Positions 1 through 8,974 are shown, numbered from the stretch's first letter. The stretch: DNA of 64,000 nucleotides from Planctomycetota bacterium (GCA_022705325.1 JAKJER010000005.1:1-64000), one strand, 5' to 3'. Translations and numbers: made by a program. The notes: a model not told the origin generated them from the letters alone.

Positions 1-32
1 TGAAGAAGCAGTACGTACCCAACTTTTTGCGC

Positions 33-91
33 CGTGTCACGCGTCTTCGCTTCGGCTCGCTGCGCTCGCCTCCGCTCCGCCGCGTGACACG
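33..91. repeat. inverted repeat at left edge, possible terminator
   Basis: Two perfectly complementary 11-base arms (CGTGTCACGCG and its reverse complement) flank a 37-base loop made of TTCGCTTCGGCTCGC-like sequence. It lies in the non-coding stretch 1-257 before the first gene. It may be a terminator of a gene outside the window or a dispersed repeat. I see no gene in 1-257. Confidence 0.4.
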
Positions 92-257
92 ATCATCAAA
101 ACTTACACACAACTAGTTACACTACTGGCGGGGGGGCCGTGGCGCCGTGGGGCAAAATTGGGTTGGCAGACGGCGTGCGGGAGTTTAGTCTTCCAGACGC
201 CGCACGGCCGACGCCGGCTGGCATGTTGACGTGTCCTGGCAAGAAAGGAAAGCAGTC

Positions 258-2177
258 ATGAACAGACGTCGCCTCCAGGGGGTTCGATTCAGCCCGGGCG
301 GGATGGAGCAACAGGGCCGCCGGTTGCGATGCGTCGCGGCAGCGCTGATTGCGTTGGCGGCGCTGGCGCCGGCGGCTGCCTGGTCGGCCCAGACTGGGAC
401 GCTGCGGGTCCACAATATCTTCGGCTCGAACATGGTTATCCAGCGCGACAAGCCCATCACGATCTGGGGCTGGGCTGCGCCCGGCGGGAAGGTCTCCGTC
501 CAGCTCGGTCAGGAGAAGGCCCAGGCCACGGCCGGAGAGAAGGAGGGGCGATGGGAGGTAACGCTGCCGGCCCGCCCAGCCGATGCCGCCGGTCAGAAGA
601 TGGTCGTCACCTGCGGCGGCCAGACGATCGAGATGGACAACATCGTCATCGGCGACGTCTGGGTGATGAACGGCCAGAGCAACATGGCGTTCGGTCTGGC
701 CAAGATACACGGGGCCGACATGGAGACCGCGGCCGCCGACCTGCCGCTGCTGCGGTGCGTGGGCATCTCGCCCAACGAGTCGGAGAACCTGGAGACCGAC
801 ATCCCCACCGAGAAACTCGAGCCCTGGACCGTCAGCACACCCGAGACCGCGGGGGACTTCTCGGCCATCGGCTACGTTTTCGGCTCGCGCCTGCAGCGGG
901 CGCTGCGGGTGCCCGTCGGGATCATCGACAACGCCCGCGGCGGGGCCTCGCTGGAAAGCCTGGTCCCGCGCCACAAGTTCAAGGACCACCCCCTGGCCGC
1001 GAAGTACCTGGAATCGGTGGTGCAGCGCCGCGCGGAGTTCGACTGGGACGCGGCCGTCCAAAAACTCATCGAGAAGTGGGAGAAGACCGTCGCCGAGCAG
1101 CGGAAGAAGGGCGTCAGCGAGGACAAGCTGCCGCCCAAGCCCACCCGCGCCGACCTGCGCTCCTGGAGCATCCCTGGTCGCAGCCCCAGCGACGCCGCCT
1201 CCTGCTACAACGGCATGTTCGCCGTCTTCAAGGGCCTGCACATCAAGGGCGTGCTCTTCCATCAGGGCTACAACAACGCGATGTCGTCGGCCTGCCGTCC
1301 CAAACGCTACCGGGTCCTCATGAAGCTCATGGTCGAGGGCTGGCGAGAAGACTTTCAAGAGCCGAACCTGCCGGTCGGCGTCATCGGCTTCTGCGCGGGG
1401 AGCATCTCGCAGACTCGCGACAACTTCGAGGCCTGGTCGGATTCGGGCGGGGCCTACATCCGCGAGGCCCAGCGGCTTGGGCTGGCCGACGTGAAGGACC
1501 CCGAACACACGGCCTTCCTGCCCGCCTGCGACGTCCAGATCCCCGGGCTGCATCCCGCCAAGAAGGTCGAGCACGGCGAGAGGGCGGCCCGGTGGGCCCT
1601 TAACAGGGTCTACGGCATGAAGATCGACTGGGACTCTGCATCGCTGGTCTCGGCCGAGCGGGACGGCGACTGCATGGTGCTGACCTTCGACAAGAAGGTG
1701 ATGCCGGACGACATGTCCACCGCCATCGAGGGCTTCTCGATCGCCGATAAGTCGGGCAAGTTCTACATGGCCTACGCCGCGTGGCCCCAGACCAAGGACG
1801 CAGGCGTCTGGAACACGCCCAACAAGAACTTCGACGCCACGAAGGTCATCGTGTGGAGCCCGCTGGTCAAGGAACCGGCAGCCGTGCGGTACGCCTGGGC
1901 GACCAGCCCCATGGGCAACCTGAAGGTCAACGGCAAGCCGTGGCTGCCCCTGCACAACTTCCGCACCGACAACTGGGACTGGCCCGAAAGCGAAGACCCG
2001 GCCGAGACGCTCGTGGACCGCGGCAAGGGCCGGGCCATGCAGCAGGAGGCGGCCGAACGCCTGGAGTACCGCAAAACGGAAGAAGCCAGGCAGGCCGTGG
2101 AAATCCTGAAACGGCTCCAGACGTTAGGCAAGAAAGACCCGACGGCAGGAAAGGAAGCGAAGGGAACAACGTCATGA
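258..2177 (+). CDS. secreted sialate O-acetylesterase-type esterase
   Basis: A 639-residue exported esterase of the SGNH-like sialate O-acetylesterase family. Family members remove acetyl groups from sialic acids or from acetylated plant polysaccharides; the substrate here cannot be read from sequence. A hydrophobic stretch at about residues 22-45 ending A-W-S-A is a signal peptide. The conserved MVIQRDKPITIWGWA block follows it. The nucleophile is Ser141 in NGQSNM, and Asp425 and His432 in CDVQIPGLH complete the triad. I chose ATG 258 because AAAGGA lies about 8 bases upstream; an earlier in-frame codon at 231 has no ribosome site. The stop overlaps the next start by four bases (ATGA), so the two genes are probably translationally coupled. 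Confidence 0.85.
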   Translation: MNRRRLQGVRFSPGGMEQQGRRLRCVAAALIALAALAPAAAWSAQTGTLRVHNIFGSNMVIQRDKPITIWGWAAPGGKVSVQLGQEKAQATAGEKEGRWEVTLPARPADAAGQKMVVTCGGQTIEMDNIVIGDVWVMNGQSNMAFGLAKIHGADMETAAADLPLLRCVGISPNESENLETDIPTEKLEPWTVSTPETAGDFSAIGYVFGSRLQRALRVPVGIIDNARGGASLESLVPRHKFKDHPLAAKYLESVVQRRAEFDWDAAVQKLIEKWEKTVAEQRKKGVSEDKLPPKPTRADLRSWSIPGRSPSDAASCYNGMFAVFKGLHIKGVLFHQGYNNAMSSACRPKRYRVLMKLMVEGWREDFQEPNLPVGVIGFCAGSISQTRDNFEAWSDSGGAYIREAQRLGLADVKDPEHTAFLPACDVQIPGLHPAKKVEHGERAARWALNRVYGMKIDWDSASLVSAERDGDCMVLTFDKKVMPDDMSTAIEGFSIADKSGKFYMAYAAWPQTKDAGVWNTPNKNFDATKVIVWSPLVKEPAAVRYAWATSPMGNLKVNGKPWLPLHNFRTDNWDWPESEDPAETLVDRGKGRAMQQEAAERLEYRKTEEARQAVEILKRLQTLGKKDPTAGKEAKGTTS

Positions 2178-4702
2178 CCAAGACGTCACTGTTGGCCGCG
2201 GCAACTCTGCTGGCGGCGGTGCTGGGCCAGACCGGTGCGCCGGCGGCAGTCAAGGGCAAGGCCAATGCGAAACAGAAGCCGCCCGCAACGATCAGCGGCT
2301 TGCCCCAAGACCCGGCGAGCGCCGGCCTGGCAGGCGAAGCGTATCGCCAGTACGTGATGCTGCTGCACGACCTCGGTCGACGCGCGCGATTTGACCAGCT
2401 TGCCGACCAGGCCTATGACCGCGAGGCCCTGATCCTCGAATCCGACCGCGATCCGCTGGACGTCGTGTTGCGGCGGACATCGGCCCTGCTGGCGGACCTC
2501 CGGAAGATGGCCCGGGCGCCGGACCTGTCGGGCCAGGCCGGGCGACTTCAGCAGTTGGTCGAGCAGGGGCGGGCGACCGACGTGAAAGACCTCGCCGCCC
2601 GCGCGTCGCTGTTCGTGAAGGCCTGCAAGCTGCGGCGCGAGATCGCCTTCGCCAACCCGCTGCTCAACTTCGACAAGCTGCTCTTCCTCAAGCGCCATTT
2701 GTCCAGCTATCGCCACATGTGCGACCAGTACTACGGCATCACCCAGCGGCCCGGCGGGGGCGTCTGCGTCCTGAACAATCCGTTCAGCGACAACCCCACC
2801 GTCACGGAGTTGCTGGGCGACTCCATCGTGCAGAACGGCCGGCTCAAGGGCAAGAAGCTGACCGACGGATCGTACCTTTCGCTCGATCTGTCGTTCGACG
2901 GCCGGCGCATCGCCTTCGCATGGGTCGAATGTACCGGCAGCAAGGGGCACCTCTTTCACCTCGAACACGACAAGGGGCACTGGGACCCCGGCTGGAGCTA
3001 TCACGTCTTCACCGCCGACATCGACGGGTCGAACCTGCGGATGCTCACCGACGGGGGCTTCAATGACTTCGATCCCTGTTTCATGCCCAGTGGGCGAATC
3101 GCCTTCATCACGGAGCGGCGCGGAGGCTACCTCCGATGCGGGCGGGTCTGTCCCACCTATACCCTCTACGACATGGCCGACGACGGCTCGGACATCCGCT
3201 GCCTGAGCTGGCACGAGACCAACGAGTGGCATCCCAGCGTCAACAACTCCGGCATGATCGTCTGGACGCGGTGGGATTACGTCGACCGTCACGGACAGAT
3301 CGCCCACATGCCCTGGCTGACCACGCCGGACGGTCGCGACCCGCGGCCGGTCCACGGCAACTACGCCGTCCGCAAACAGCGCCCGGACATGGAACAGGAC
3401 GTGCGGGCGATCCCGGGCTCGTACCTCTACGTATCCACGGCGGCGCCGCACCATAACCAGTCCTATGGTTCGCTGGTCGCGATCGACCCCCAGGAGAAGG
3501 ATGACGACGCCTGGTCGCCGGTGCGCCGCATCACCCCGCGAGTCGAGTTTCCCGAGAGTCAGGCGCCCACGGGCGGTCTCAGCTACGGTCAGGCCTGGCC
3601 GCTCAGCGAGGACTACTTCCTGTGCGTGTACGAGCCGTATGAGATCAAGGAACTCCAGCCGCAGGGCAAGCATGCGATCTACCTGCTGGACCGGTTCGGC
3701 AACCAGGAGTTGATCTACCGCGACGAGTCGATTGCCTGCCACAACCCCATGCCGCTGCGGGAGCGGTCCCGGCCGCCGATCGTGCCCGACGGGTCTCATC
3801 GCCCTGAACCGGGCAAGCCCGCCGAGGCGACGGTAACCGTGCTGGACGTGTACAACAGCCGGTTGAAATGGCCCGAGAACACGAAGATCAAGCAATTGCG
3901 CGTGTATCAGATCATGCCGCTGTCCATCGCCTCGGCGAAGGTCACGCACGCCACGGGTGTGCAGATCCCCCAGGCGAGCGATTCCATCAACCTGGCCCGC
4001 GTCGTGCTGGGCACGGTGCCCGTCGAGGCGGACGGCAGCGCGCATTTCATCGTCCCCGCCCGCAAAGAGCTGTACTTCCAGGCGCTGGACGAGAACGGCC
4101 TGGCGGTGACCTCCATGCGGAGCGGCACGCACTTCCAGCCGGGCGAAACGGCCGCCTGCCAGGGCTGCCACGAACCGACCAAGCGCTCCCCGGCTTCGGT
4201 CAGCCGGACGGTGCCGATGGCCATGGGCCGCCCTCCGTCGAGGCTCGAGCCGGACGTCGACGGCACGAACCCGTTCAGCTATCCGCGGCTGGTCCAGCCG
4301 GTGCTGGAACGCAACTGCGTGGAGTGCCACAAGAAGAACGCCGACAAGGCCCCGCGCCTGGACGCCGAGGTCGTGCGGACCGCCAAGGGCAGCTACATGA
4401 ACCCCAGGACGCTGTACTACGCGTCCTACGAGAGCCTGGCGCCCCAATACGGGTTCTACAACTACGGCGGCGGATGGGGTGACGCCTCGTTCTACCGCAC
4501 CACGCCCGGTCAGTTCGGGGCCAGGGCCTCCAAACTCTACCAGATGCTCCAGAAGGGGCACCACAAGGTGAAGCTGAGCCCCCAGGACATGCACCGCATC
4601 ACCGTCTGGCTGGACTCCTGCTCGCTGTTCTACGGGGTCTACGAGGAAGAGGGCGGCCAGGCCCAGTTGCGGGGCGAGATCGCCCGTCCCACGCTCGAGT
4701 AG
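2174..4702 (+). CDS. HzsA-related di-haem c-type protein
   Basis: An exported protein of 842 residues. It resembles the family named after the alpha subunit of hydrazine synthase (HzsA-related proteins), which is widespread in planctomycetes that do not make hydrazine. A signal peptide covers about residues 1-25. The middle holds TolB/PD40-like beta-propeller repeats (for example SLDLSFDGRRIAF, NDFDPCFMPSGRIAFIT). Two c-type haem sites lie near the C-terminus: CQGCH at 662-666 and CVECH at 715-719. The start at 2174 overlaps the esterase stop. A role as a periplasmic cytochrome-type enzyme acting with the esterase is inference. There are no hzsB, hzsC or hdh genes here, so hydrazine synthesis is unlikely. 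Confidence 0.8.
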   Translation: MTKTSLLAAATLLAAVLGQTGAPAAVKGKANAKQKPPATISGLPQDPASAGLAGEAYRQYVMLLHDLGRRARFDQLADQAYDREALILESDRDPLDVVLRRTSALLADLRKMARAPDLSGQAGRLQQLVEQGRATDVKDLAARASLFVKACKLRREIAFANPLLNFDKLLFLKRHLSSYRHMCDQYYGITQRPGGGVCVLNNPFSDNPTVTELLGDSIVQNGRLKGKKLTDGSYLSLDLSFDGRRIAFAWVECTGSKGHLFHLEHDKGHWDPGWSYHVFTADIDGSNLRMLTDGGFNDFDPCFMPSGRIAFITERRGGYLRCGRVCPTYTLYDMADDGSDIRCLSWHETNEWHPSVNNSGMIVWTRWDYVDRHGQIAHMPWLTTPDGRDPRPVHGNYAVRKQRPDMEQDVRAIPGSYLYVSTAAPHHNQSYGSLVAIDPQEKDDDAWSPVRRITPRVEFPESQAPTGGLSYGQAWPLSEDYFLCVYEPYEIKELQPQGKHAIYLLDRFGNQELIYRDESIACHNPMPLRERSRPPIVPDGSHRPEPGKPAEATVTVLDVYNSRLKWPENTKIKQLRVYQIMPLSIASAKVTHATGVQIPQASDSINLARVVLGTVPVEADGSAHFIVPARKELYFQALDENGLAVTSMRSGTHFQPGETAACQGCHEPTKRSPASVSRTVPMAMGRPPSRLEPDVDGTNPFSYPRLVQPVLERNCVECHKKNADKAPRLDAEVVRTAKGSYMNPRTLYYASYESLAPQYGFYNYGGGWGDASFYRTTPGQFGARASKLYQMLQKGHHKVKLSPQDMHRITVWLDSCSLFYGVYEEEGGQAQLRGEIARPTLE

Positions 4703-4722
4703 CGAACGCCGGACGCCGGCGC

Positions 4723-4780
4723 CGCCGAACGGCAAGCCCTTCGACAGCGACATGGGCTGGGCAGGGCTTGCCGTTCGGCG
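4723..4780. terminator. long perfect hairpin between convergent genes
   Basis: A 17-base stem (left 4723-4739, right 4764-4780) with a 24-base loop sits between the convergent HzsA-related gene and mcsB. It could terminate both transcripts, though no T-run follows. Its left arm shares an 18-mer, GCCGCCGAACGGCAAGCC, with position 33712, so it may also be a mobile palindromic repeat. Confidence 0.5.
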
Positions 4781-4784
4781 ATGA

Positions 4785-5840
4785 TCAGTTCTGCGAGAGT
4801 CTCCTGCGGATGAAGTCGGAGCGCGCGGCGGAGCGTTCCTGGCCGTCCATCTCGCGGTTGAGCAGGCGCTGGAGGTGGGCGGGCTGGGTCTGGAGGAACA
4901 GCTCGTTGAGGGTGTGGACGTCGATGTCCTTGATGAGCCCGAGGCTGGCCCCCAGGCGGACCAGCGAGAGCATGTACATGGTCTCCTCGGAGCTGATGAG
5001 GCGGGCCGACCGCAGGGCGGCGTGGGCGCGGTAGACTCGGTCCTCCAGGGCGCGGGCCTGGCGATTCAAAAGGGCGTGGCGGGCCTTGCGCTCGTAGTCG
5101 ATGAAGTTGGGCACCATCTCCGTGCTGAACTCCTCGAGGATCTGCGGCTCGCTCTTGCCCAGGGTGGTCTGGTTGGAGACCTGGAAGAAGTCGCCGGTGG
5201 CCTCGGTGCCCTCGCCATAGAGCCCGCGGATGGCCAGGTGCAGTTCCTTGGCGGCCCGGAAGGCCTTCTCGATCTGCCCGGTGAGCTTGAGGGCGGGCAG
5301 GTGCAGCATGACGCTCACCCGCAGACCGGTGCCCACGTTGGTGGGGCAGGCGGTCAGGTAGCCGTAGCGGTCGTGGAAGGCGAAGCTCACCCGCTCCTCC
5401 AGCAACTGGTCGATGCGCGAGAGATCCTCGAACGCCTCGGACAATTGCAGCCCGCTGCGGAGGACCTGAATGCGGAGGTGGTCTTCTTCGTTGACCATGA
5501 CGGCCATGGTCTCGCTGCCGCTGATGGCCACCCCGCGGGGGTGGCGCCCGTCGGCGTGCTGACGCGAGATCAGGTGGCGCTCGACGACCAGTTCGCGGTC
5601 GAGCTTGCCCGCCGCCGCCACGTCCACGTACAGCATCTCGTCGGCCAGGCGGGAGTCGAGGACGGTGTCGCGGAGGCGCGTCTCCAGCTCGCGCAATTGC
5701 TCGCCCGTGCAGCGGGAGAGGAAGGGCATGCCCGCCAGGTTGCGGGCGTACCGCACGCGCGACGAGATCACCACGTCGTGCATGGGCCCCACGCCGCGGA
5801 GCCACTCACCAGCCCGATGCGTCAGGTCCGACAACTTCAT
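4785..5840 (-). CDS. mcsB: protein arginine kinase McsB
   Basis: An ATP:guanido phosphotransferase of 351 residues, the usual size for McsB. McsB phosphorylates arginine residues on proteins, which in Bacillus marks them for ClpCP degradation and inactivates the CtsR repressor. Family blocks seen: VISSRVRYARNL near the N-terminus, GSETMAVMVNEEDHLRIQ in the middle, CPTNVGTGLR, and an R-A-R-x-L-type region toward the C-terminus. The start ATG (5840) overlaps the mcsA stop by four bases, so mcsA and mcsB form a coupled pair. Neither ctsR nor clpC, the usual partners in Firmicutes, is next to them. Confidence 0.95.
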   Translation of the reverse strand: MKLSDLTHRAGEWLRGVGPMHDVVISSRVRYARNLAGMPFLSRCTGEQLRELETRLRDTVLDSRLADEMLYVDVAAAGKLDRELVVERHLISRQHADGRHPRGVAISGSETMAVMVNEEDHLRIQVLRSGLQLSEAFEDLSRIDQLLEERVSFAFHDRYGYLTACPTNVGTGLRVSVMLHLPALKLTGQIEKAFRAAKELHLAIRGLYGEGTEATGDFFQVSNQTTLGKSEPQILEEFSTEMVPNFIDYERKARHALLNRQARALEDRVYRAHAALRSARLISSEETMYMLSLVRLGASLGLIKDIDVHTLNELFLQTQPAHLQRLLNREMDGQERSAARSDFIRRRLSQN

Positions 5841-6352
5841 GACTTCTCCAACTCCTTGATCTGGTCGCGCAGGCTGGCCGCCCGCTCATAGTCCTCCAGC
5901 GAGACCGCCGACTTCAACTCCGCCCGCAGACGCAGCAGGGCGTTCTGCTTCTTCTGGGAATCGCCGGCCGAGTGCGGCACCTTGCCGATGTGCTGGGTGG
6001 CGCCCTCGTGGGCCCGTTCCAGCAGGGGCAGCAGCCCGCGATCGAAGGCCTCGTAGTCGTGGGGGCAGCCCAGCAGGCCCTTGCTGCGAAACTCGTTGAA
6101 GTCCATGCCGCACACGTCGCACTTGAGGTCCGACGGCACGGCGTGCTGGGCCGCCTGTTCGGGCGAGTGCGACGGGGAGGTCTGGAGAATGAAGTCCTCC
6201 AGAAGCTGGCTGATCGGGACGTTGGACTTGACCGTGATGCCCTCGGCCGACGCGCAGTCCTCGCAGAGATGCTTCTCGATCTTCTGCCCGCCGACGATCT
6301 CGGTCAGATGAATCGTCGCCGATTTGCCGCATTTATCGCATTTCAACTTCAT
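5837..6352 (-). CDS. mcsA: McsA-like zinc-finger and UVR-domain protein
   Basis: A 171-residue activator-type partner of McsB. Cysteine pairs C5-x2-C8 and C30-x2-C33 at the N-terminus, and C78-x2-C81 followed by GCPH near 96, look like two zinc-binding knuckles. The last 35 residues form a UVR motif helix pair (LEDYERAASLRDQIKELE). In Bacillus, McsA binds McsB and stimulates its kinase activity. I start at ATG 6352, where the MKLKCDKCG family start lies; the open frame extends upstream to 6445 but that part overlaps the next gene and has no homology. The second knuckle has lost its last cysteine (HD where CY is usual). Confidence 0.9.
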   Translation of the reverse strand: MKLKCDKCGKSATIHLTEIVGGQKIEKHLCEDCASAEGITVKSNVPISQLLEDFILQTSPSHSPEQAAQHAVPSDLKCDVCGMDFNEFRSKGLLGCPHDYEAFDRGLLPLLERAHEGATQHIGKVPHSAGDSQKKQNALLRLRAELKSAVSLEDYERAASLRDQIKELEKS

Positions 6353-6372
6353 ACCCTCATGGTAGAGGTCGC

Positions 6373-6774
6373 TCACCCCAACGTCAAGTCCCCCGGCCCG
6401 GACGGGTAGTAGGCCGCCCGGCAGCCGGGGGCCTCGGTGACGCACACTCGGTAGAGCTTGTCGCCGTCAGGTCCCAGGATCCGCGCCAGCCGGCGGGCCA
6501 GATACCAGGCCACCCGCTCCGCCGTCGCGCCCTCCGCCAACTCGCCGATCTGGTTCAGGTCACGTCCCTCCAGGCCGTCGCCGATCTCCTTCAGGGCGTC
6601 CGTCACGTCCAGGAAATCCACGACCACGCCGGTGACCGGCTCCAACTCGTCACAGCGGAAGGTGGCCGTCGCCAGCCACTCGTGCTCGTGACTCTCCTCC
6701 CACTCGCCGTCACCCAGGACGATCGCGTGGCGGGCCCGGAATCGATGATCGACGCTGATTTCGTAGGTTCCCAT
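6373..6774 (-). CDS. QueD / 6-pyruvoyl-tetrahydropterin synthase-like protein lacking catalytic residues
   Basis: A 133-residue T-fold protein of the 6-pyruvoyl-tetrahydropterin synthase / QueD family, which acts in folate-type pterin and queuosine synthesis. The zinc histidines are present (RFRARH and HEHEW), as are the VVVDFLDV strand and the late Glu in TEAPG. The catalytic Cys usually found just before the H-x-H pair is absent (GEWEESHEH), and the usual L-D-H before L-N is replaced by EGRDLN. It may be inactive or have a different reaction. The start codon is 6774, with only a weak GAGG very close upstream. It lies 20 bases upstream of mcsA on the same strand. Confidence 0.7.
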   Translation of the reverse strand: MGTYEISVDHRFRARHAIVLGDGEWEESHEHEWLATATFRCDELEPVTGVVVDFLDVTDALKEIGDGLEGRDLNQIGELAEGATAERVAWYLARRLARILGPDGDKLYRVCVTEAPGCRAAYYPSGPGDLTLG

Positions 6775-6782
6775 GCCTCATT

Positions 6783-6862
6783 CCATGTTTTCGATTTGCG
6801 ATTTTCGATTTCCGATGGGGTGCCGGCGGTTTGAAAACCGGGCGGTCCAATCGACAATTGAC
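6783..6862. repeat. intergenic GATTTGCGATTTTCGATT / GACAATTGACA filler repeat
   Basis: A short low-complexity stretch of CGATTT / GATTTTCG units, then AATCGACAATTGACAG. It is one of several related stretches in this window (see 9519, 21341, 21492 and 49326). Each lies strictly between genes. Confidence 0.5.
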
Positions 6863-6869
6863 AGTCTCT

Positions 6870-8687
6870 TCAGTCCTTCTTCGCCGCCTTCTTCTTCGCG
6901 GCGCCGTCAGCCTTCTTCTTGCCCTCGCCCTTTGGCTTGCCGTAGGGCAGGCCCCAGGGCCATGGCACGGCATGGGCCCGCCTGGCCCACTGCTCCCACT
7001 GGTCGGCCAGCTCTTTGGCCAGCTCGGGCTTCCGGCCCGACAGGTCGTTCAGTTCCGTTCGGTCGGCCTGCATGTCGTAGAGTTCCCACGGCGCCCGCGG
7101 GCCCTTGGCCACCAGCTTCCACTGGCCGCGGCGCACCGCGCGGTTGCCCTCGTGCTCCCAGAAGATCGCCCGTTCGCCCAGCTTGCCCCCGCTGAACGTC
7201 GGCGCCAGGCTCACGCCTTCCATGGGCGTGATGTCCTGCCCGTCCACCTGTTTGGGGTAGCTGGCCTGGCCCAGGTCCACGCAGGTCGCCATGATGTCGA
7301 TCAGGTGGGCGGGCGCGTGCTCGAGCTGTCCCGTACGGCGCAGGCCCGCGGGCCAGTGCACGATCAGCGGCGTCGAGATCCCGCCCTCGTGCACCCAGTG
7401 CTTGTACTCCCGGAAGGGCGTGTTGGACACGTTGGCCCAGTTGCGCCCGTAGCCGATGTACGTGTCGGCGGGGCCGGGCATCACGCCCGGTCCGCCGCGA
7501 ACCGGCTTGCCCTCGCGCGTGTGCATGGGCGGCCAGATCGTCTTGGCCAGCTCGTCCGGCTTGAACGGCTCGCGGGGAGGGATGTCCCAGTTCTTGGGCT
7601 CGACGCGCCCCATGCCCTCGGCGCAGCCGCCGTTGTCCTGGAGGAAGAAGATGACCGTGTTGCCCAGCCGGCCTTGCTTGTCCAGTTCGGCCACGATCCG
7701 CCCGATGCCCTGATCCATGCGGTCGATCATGGCCGCGAAGACCTCCATGCAGCGGGCCTCCCACTGCTTGTGGTCCTGCTTGTCCCAGTCGCCGGCCTGG
7801 GGCGAGAGTTCCCACTCCTTGTTGATGACGCCCAGCTCGCGGGCCCGCTCGAGCCGCTTCTGACGGATTGGCCCGTAGCCGGCGTCGTACTTGCCCTTGT
7901 ACTTGGCGATGTCTTCGGGCAGGGCGTGCATGGGCCAGTGGGGCGAGGTGTAGGCGACGTACATGAAGAAGGGCTTGTCGGCGTTGTCGCGGGCGTGGTC
8001 CTGGAGGAAGGCGACGGCGTTGTCGCTGATGGCGTCGGTGTAGTAGAACGTCTTGGGCTTGTAGTGCGAGTCGGCGTCGGGGCTGACGAACGTGTTGTCG
8101 CGGCAGAGGGTGACGGGATCGTAGAAGTTCCCGCCTCCCTGGATCGTGCCGTAGAAGCGGTCGTAGCCGCGCTGGAGGGGCCAGTTATGCTTGGGCCCGT
8201 CCTGCCCGCACCAGTCGTTGCGGACCACGTGCCACTTGCCGCACATGTACGTGCGGTAGCCGGCCGGGCGGAGCACCTCCGGGATGGTGCGGCAGGAGCG
8301 GTTGAGCGTGCCGGTGTAGCCGGGCAGTTTGTTGTCGCTGGTCATGTGGCCCATGCCCGCCTGGTGGGGGTAGAGCCCGGTCATCAGGCTGGCCCGCGTC
8401 GGGCAGCAGCGGGCGGTGTTGTAGCACTGGGTGAATCGCAATCCGCCGGCGGCCAGGCGGTCCAGCGTGGGCGTGTGGATCTCGCCGCCGTAGCAGCCGG
8501 CGTCGCTGAAGCCCATGTCGTCGGCCATGATCATGACGATGTTGGGTCTCTTGGCGGCCCCGGCCGTTGCACCTTGCGCGGGTTGTGTCCGGCCCAGCAG
8601 GGCGGGGGCGGCGCCCGCGGCGGCGGCCGACAGCACCAGGTTGCGCAGAAACTCGCGACGGGACTCGATTGCGTGGCGTTGGCTCAT
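6870..8687 (-). CDS. Tat-exported sulfatase (formylglycine type)
   Basis: A 605-residue arylsulfatase-family enzyme that hydrolyses sulfate esters, in planctomycetes typically from algal or host glycans. The N-terminus carries a Tat-like signal (SRREFLRN then a long Ala-rich stretch). The metal site starts with ADDMG (Asp56-Asp57). The formylglycine motif is C94-C-P-T-R-A-S-L-M-T-G, so Cys94 is the residue to be oxidised. Further family blocks are GKWHV and PFFMYVAYTSPHWP. The C-terminus is a Lys/Ala-rich tail of about 25 residues. ATG 8687 has GGAGAG seven bases upstream and was preferred over the longer frame to 8717. No formylglycine-generating enzyme gene is in the window. Confidence 0.93.
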   Translation of the reverse strand: MSQRHAIESRREFLRNLVLSAAAAGAAPALLGRTQPAQGATAGAAKRPNIVMIMADDMGFSDAGCYGGEIHTPTLDRLAAGGLRFTQCYNTARCCPTRASLMTGLYPHQAGMGHMTSDNKLPGYTGTLNRSCRTIPEVLRPAGYRTYMCGKWHVVRNDWCGQDGPKHNWPLQRGYDRFYGTIQGGGNFYDPVTLCRDNTFVSPDADSHYKPKTFYYTDAISDNAVAFLQDHARDNADKPFFMYVAYTSPHWPMHALPEDIAKYKGKYDAGYGPIRQKRLERARELGVINKEWELSPQAGDWDKQDHKQWEARCMEVFAAMIDRMDQGIGRIVAELDKQGRLGNTVIFFLQDNGGCAEGMGRVEPKNWDIPPREPFKPDELAKTIWPPMHTREGKPVRGGPGVMPGPADTYIGYGRNWANVSNTPFREYKHWVHEGGISTPLIVHWPAGLRRTGQLEHAPAHLIDIMATCVDLGQASYPKQVDGQDITPMEGVSLAPTFSGGKLGERAIFWEHEGNRAVRRGQWKLVAKGPRAPWELYDMQADRTELNDLSGRKPELAKELADQWEQWARRAHAVPWPWGLPYGKPKGEGKKKADGAAKKKAAKKD

Positions 8688-8795
8688 CAGGGCTCTCCAG
8701 GTTCGAGTTGAGCGCATTGTACAAGGCGCCGCCGGGCGGGGAAAGGATCAAGCCCTGCACCTGGGTGGAAGGGGCATACCGACGACCCAAGCCAC

Positions 8796-8912
8796 AGCCT
8801 TCGCCCACCATCGGGCTTGTCCCGGTGGAGGCATGATTCGTCGGCTAGTTGAGGGTGCGAGCCTTCGCCCACCACCGGGCTTGTCCCGGTGGAGGCATGA
8901 TTCGTCGGCTAG
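8796..8912. repeat. two tandem copies of a 64-bp hairpin repeat
   Basis: About 53 bases are repeated nearly perfectly with a period of 64 bases (8796-8848 and 8860-8912). Each copy contains the inverted repeat CACCGGG-CTTGT-CCCGGTG, with one change in copy one. It lies between the sulfatase start and the pyrE end. No coding function is seen. Confidence 0.7.
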
Positions 8913-8952
8913 CTCGGGGGTGGAGCCCTTCCTGACCGGAAATCACCGTTCC

Positions 8953-8974
8953 ACCTGCCTGCCGGCAGGCAGGT
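8953..8974. repeat. 22-bp perfect palindrome, copy 1
   Basis: ACCTGCCTGCC followed directly by its own reverse complement, touching the last base of pyrE. The identical palindrome recurs at 11694. It could act as a weak terminator or be a dispersed palindromic element. Confidence 0.7.

Noticed and set aside
2174..4702. True hydrazine synthase (anammox)
   Set aside because: No HzsB/C partner or hydrazine dehydrogenase is nearby, and HzsA-related proteins are common in non-anammox planctomycetes.
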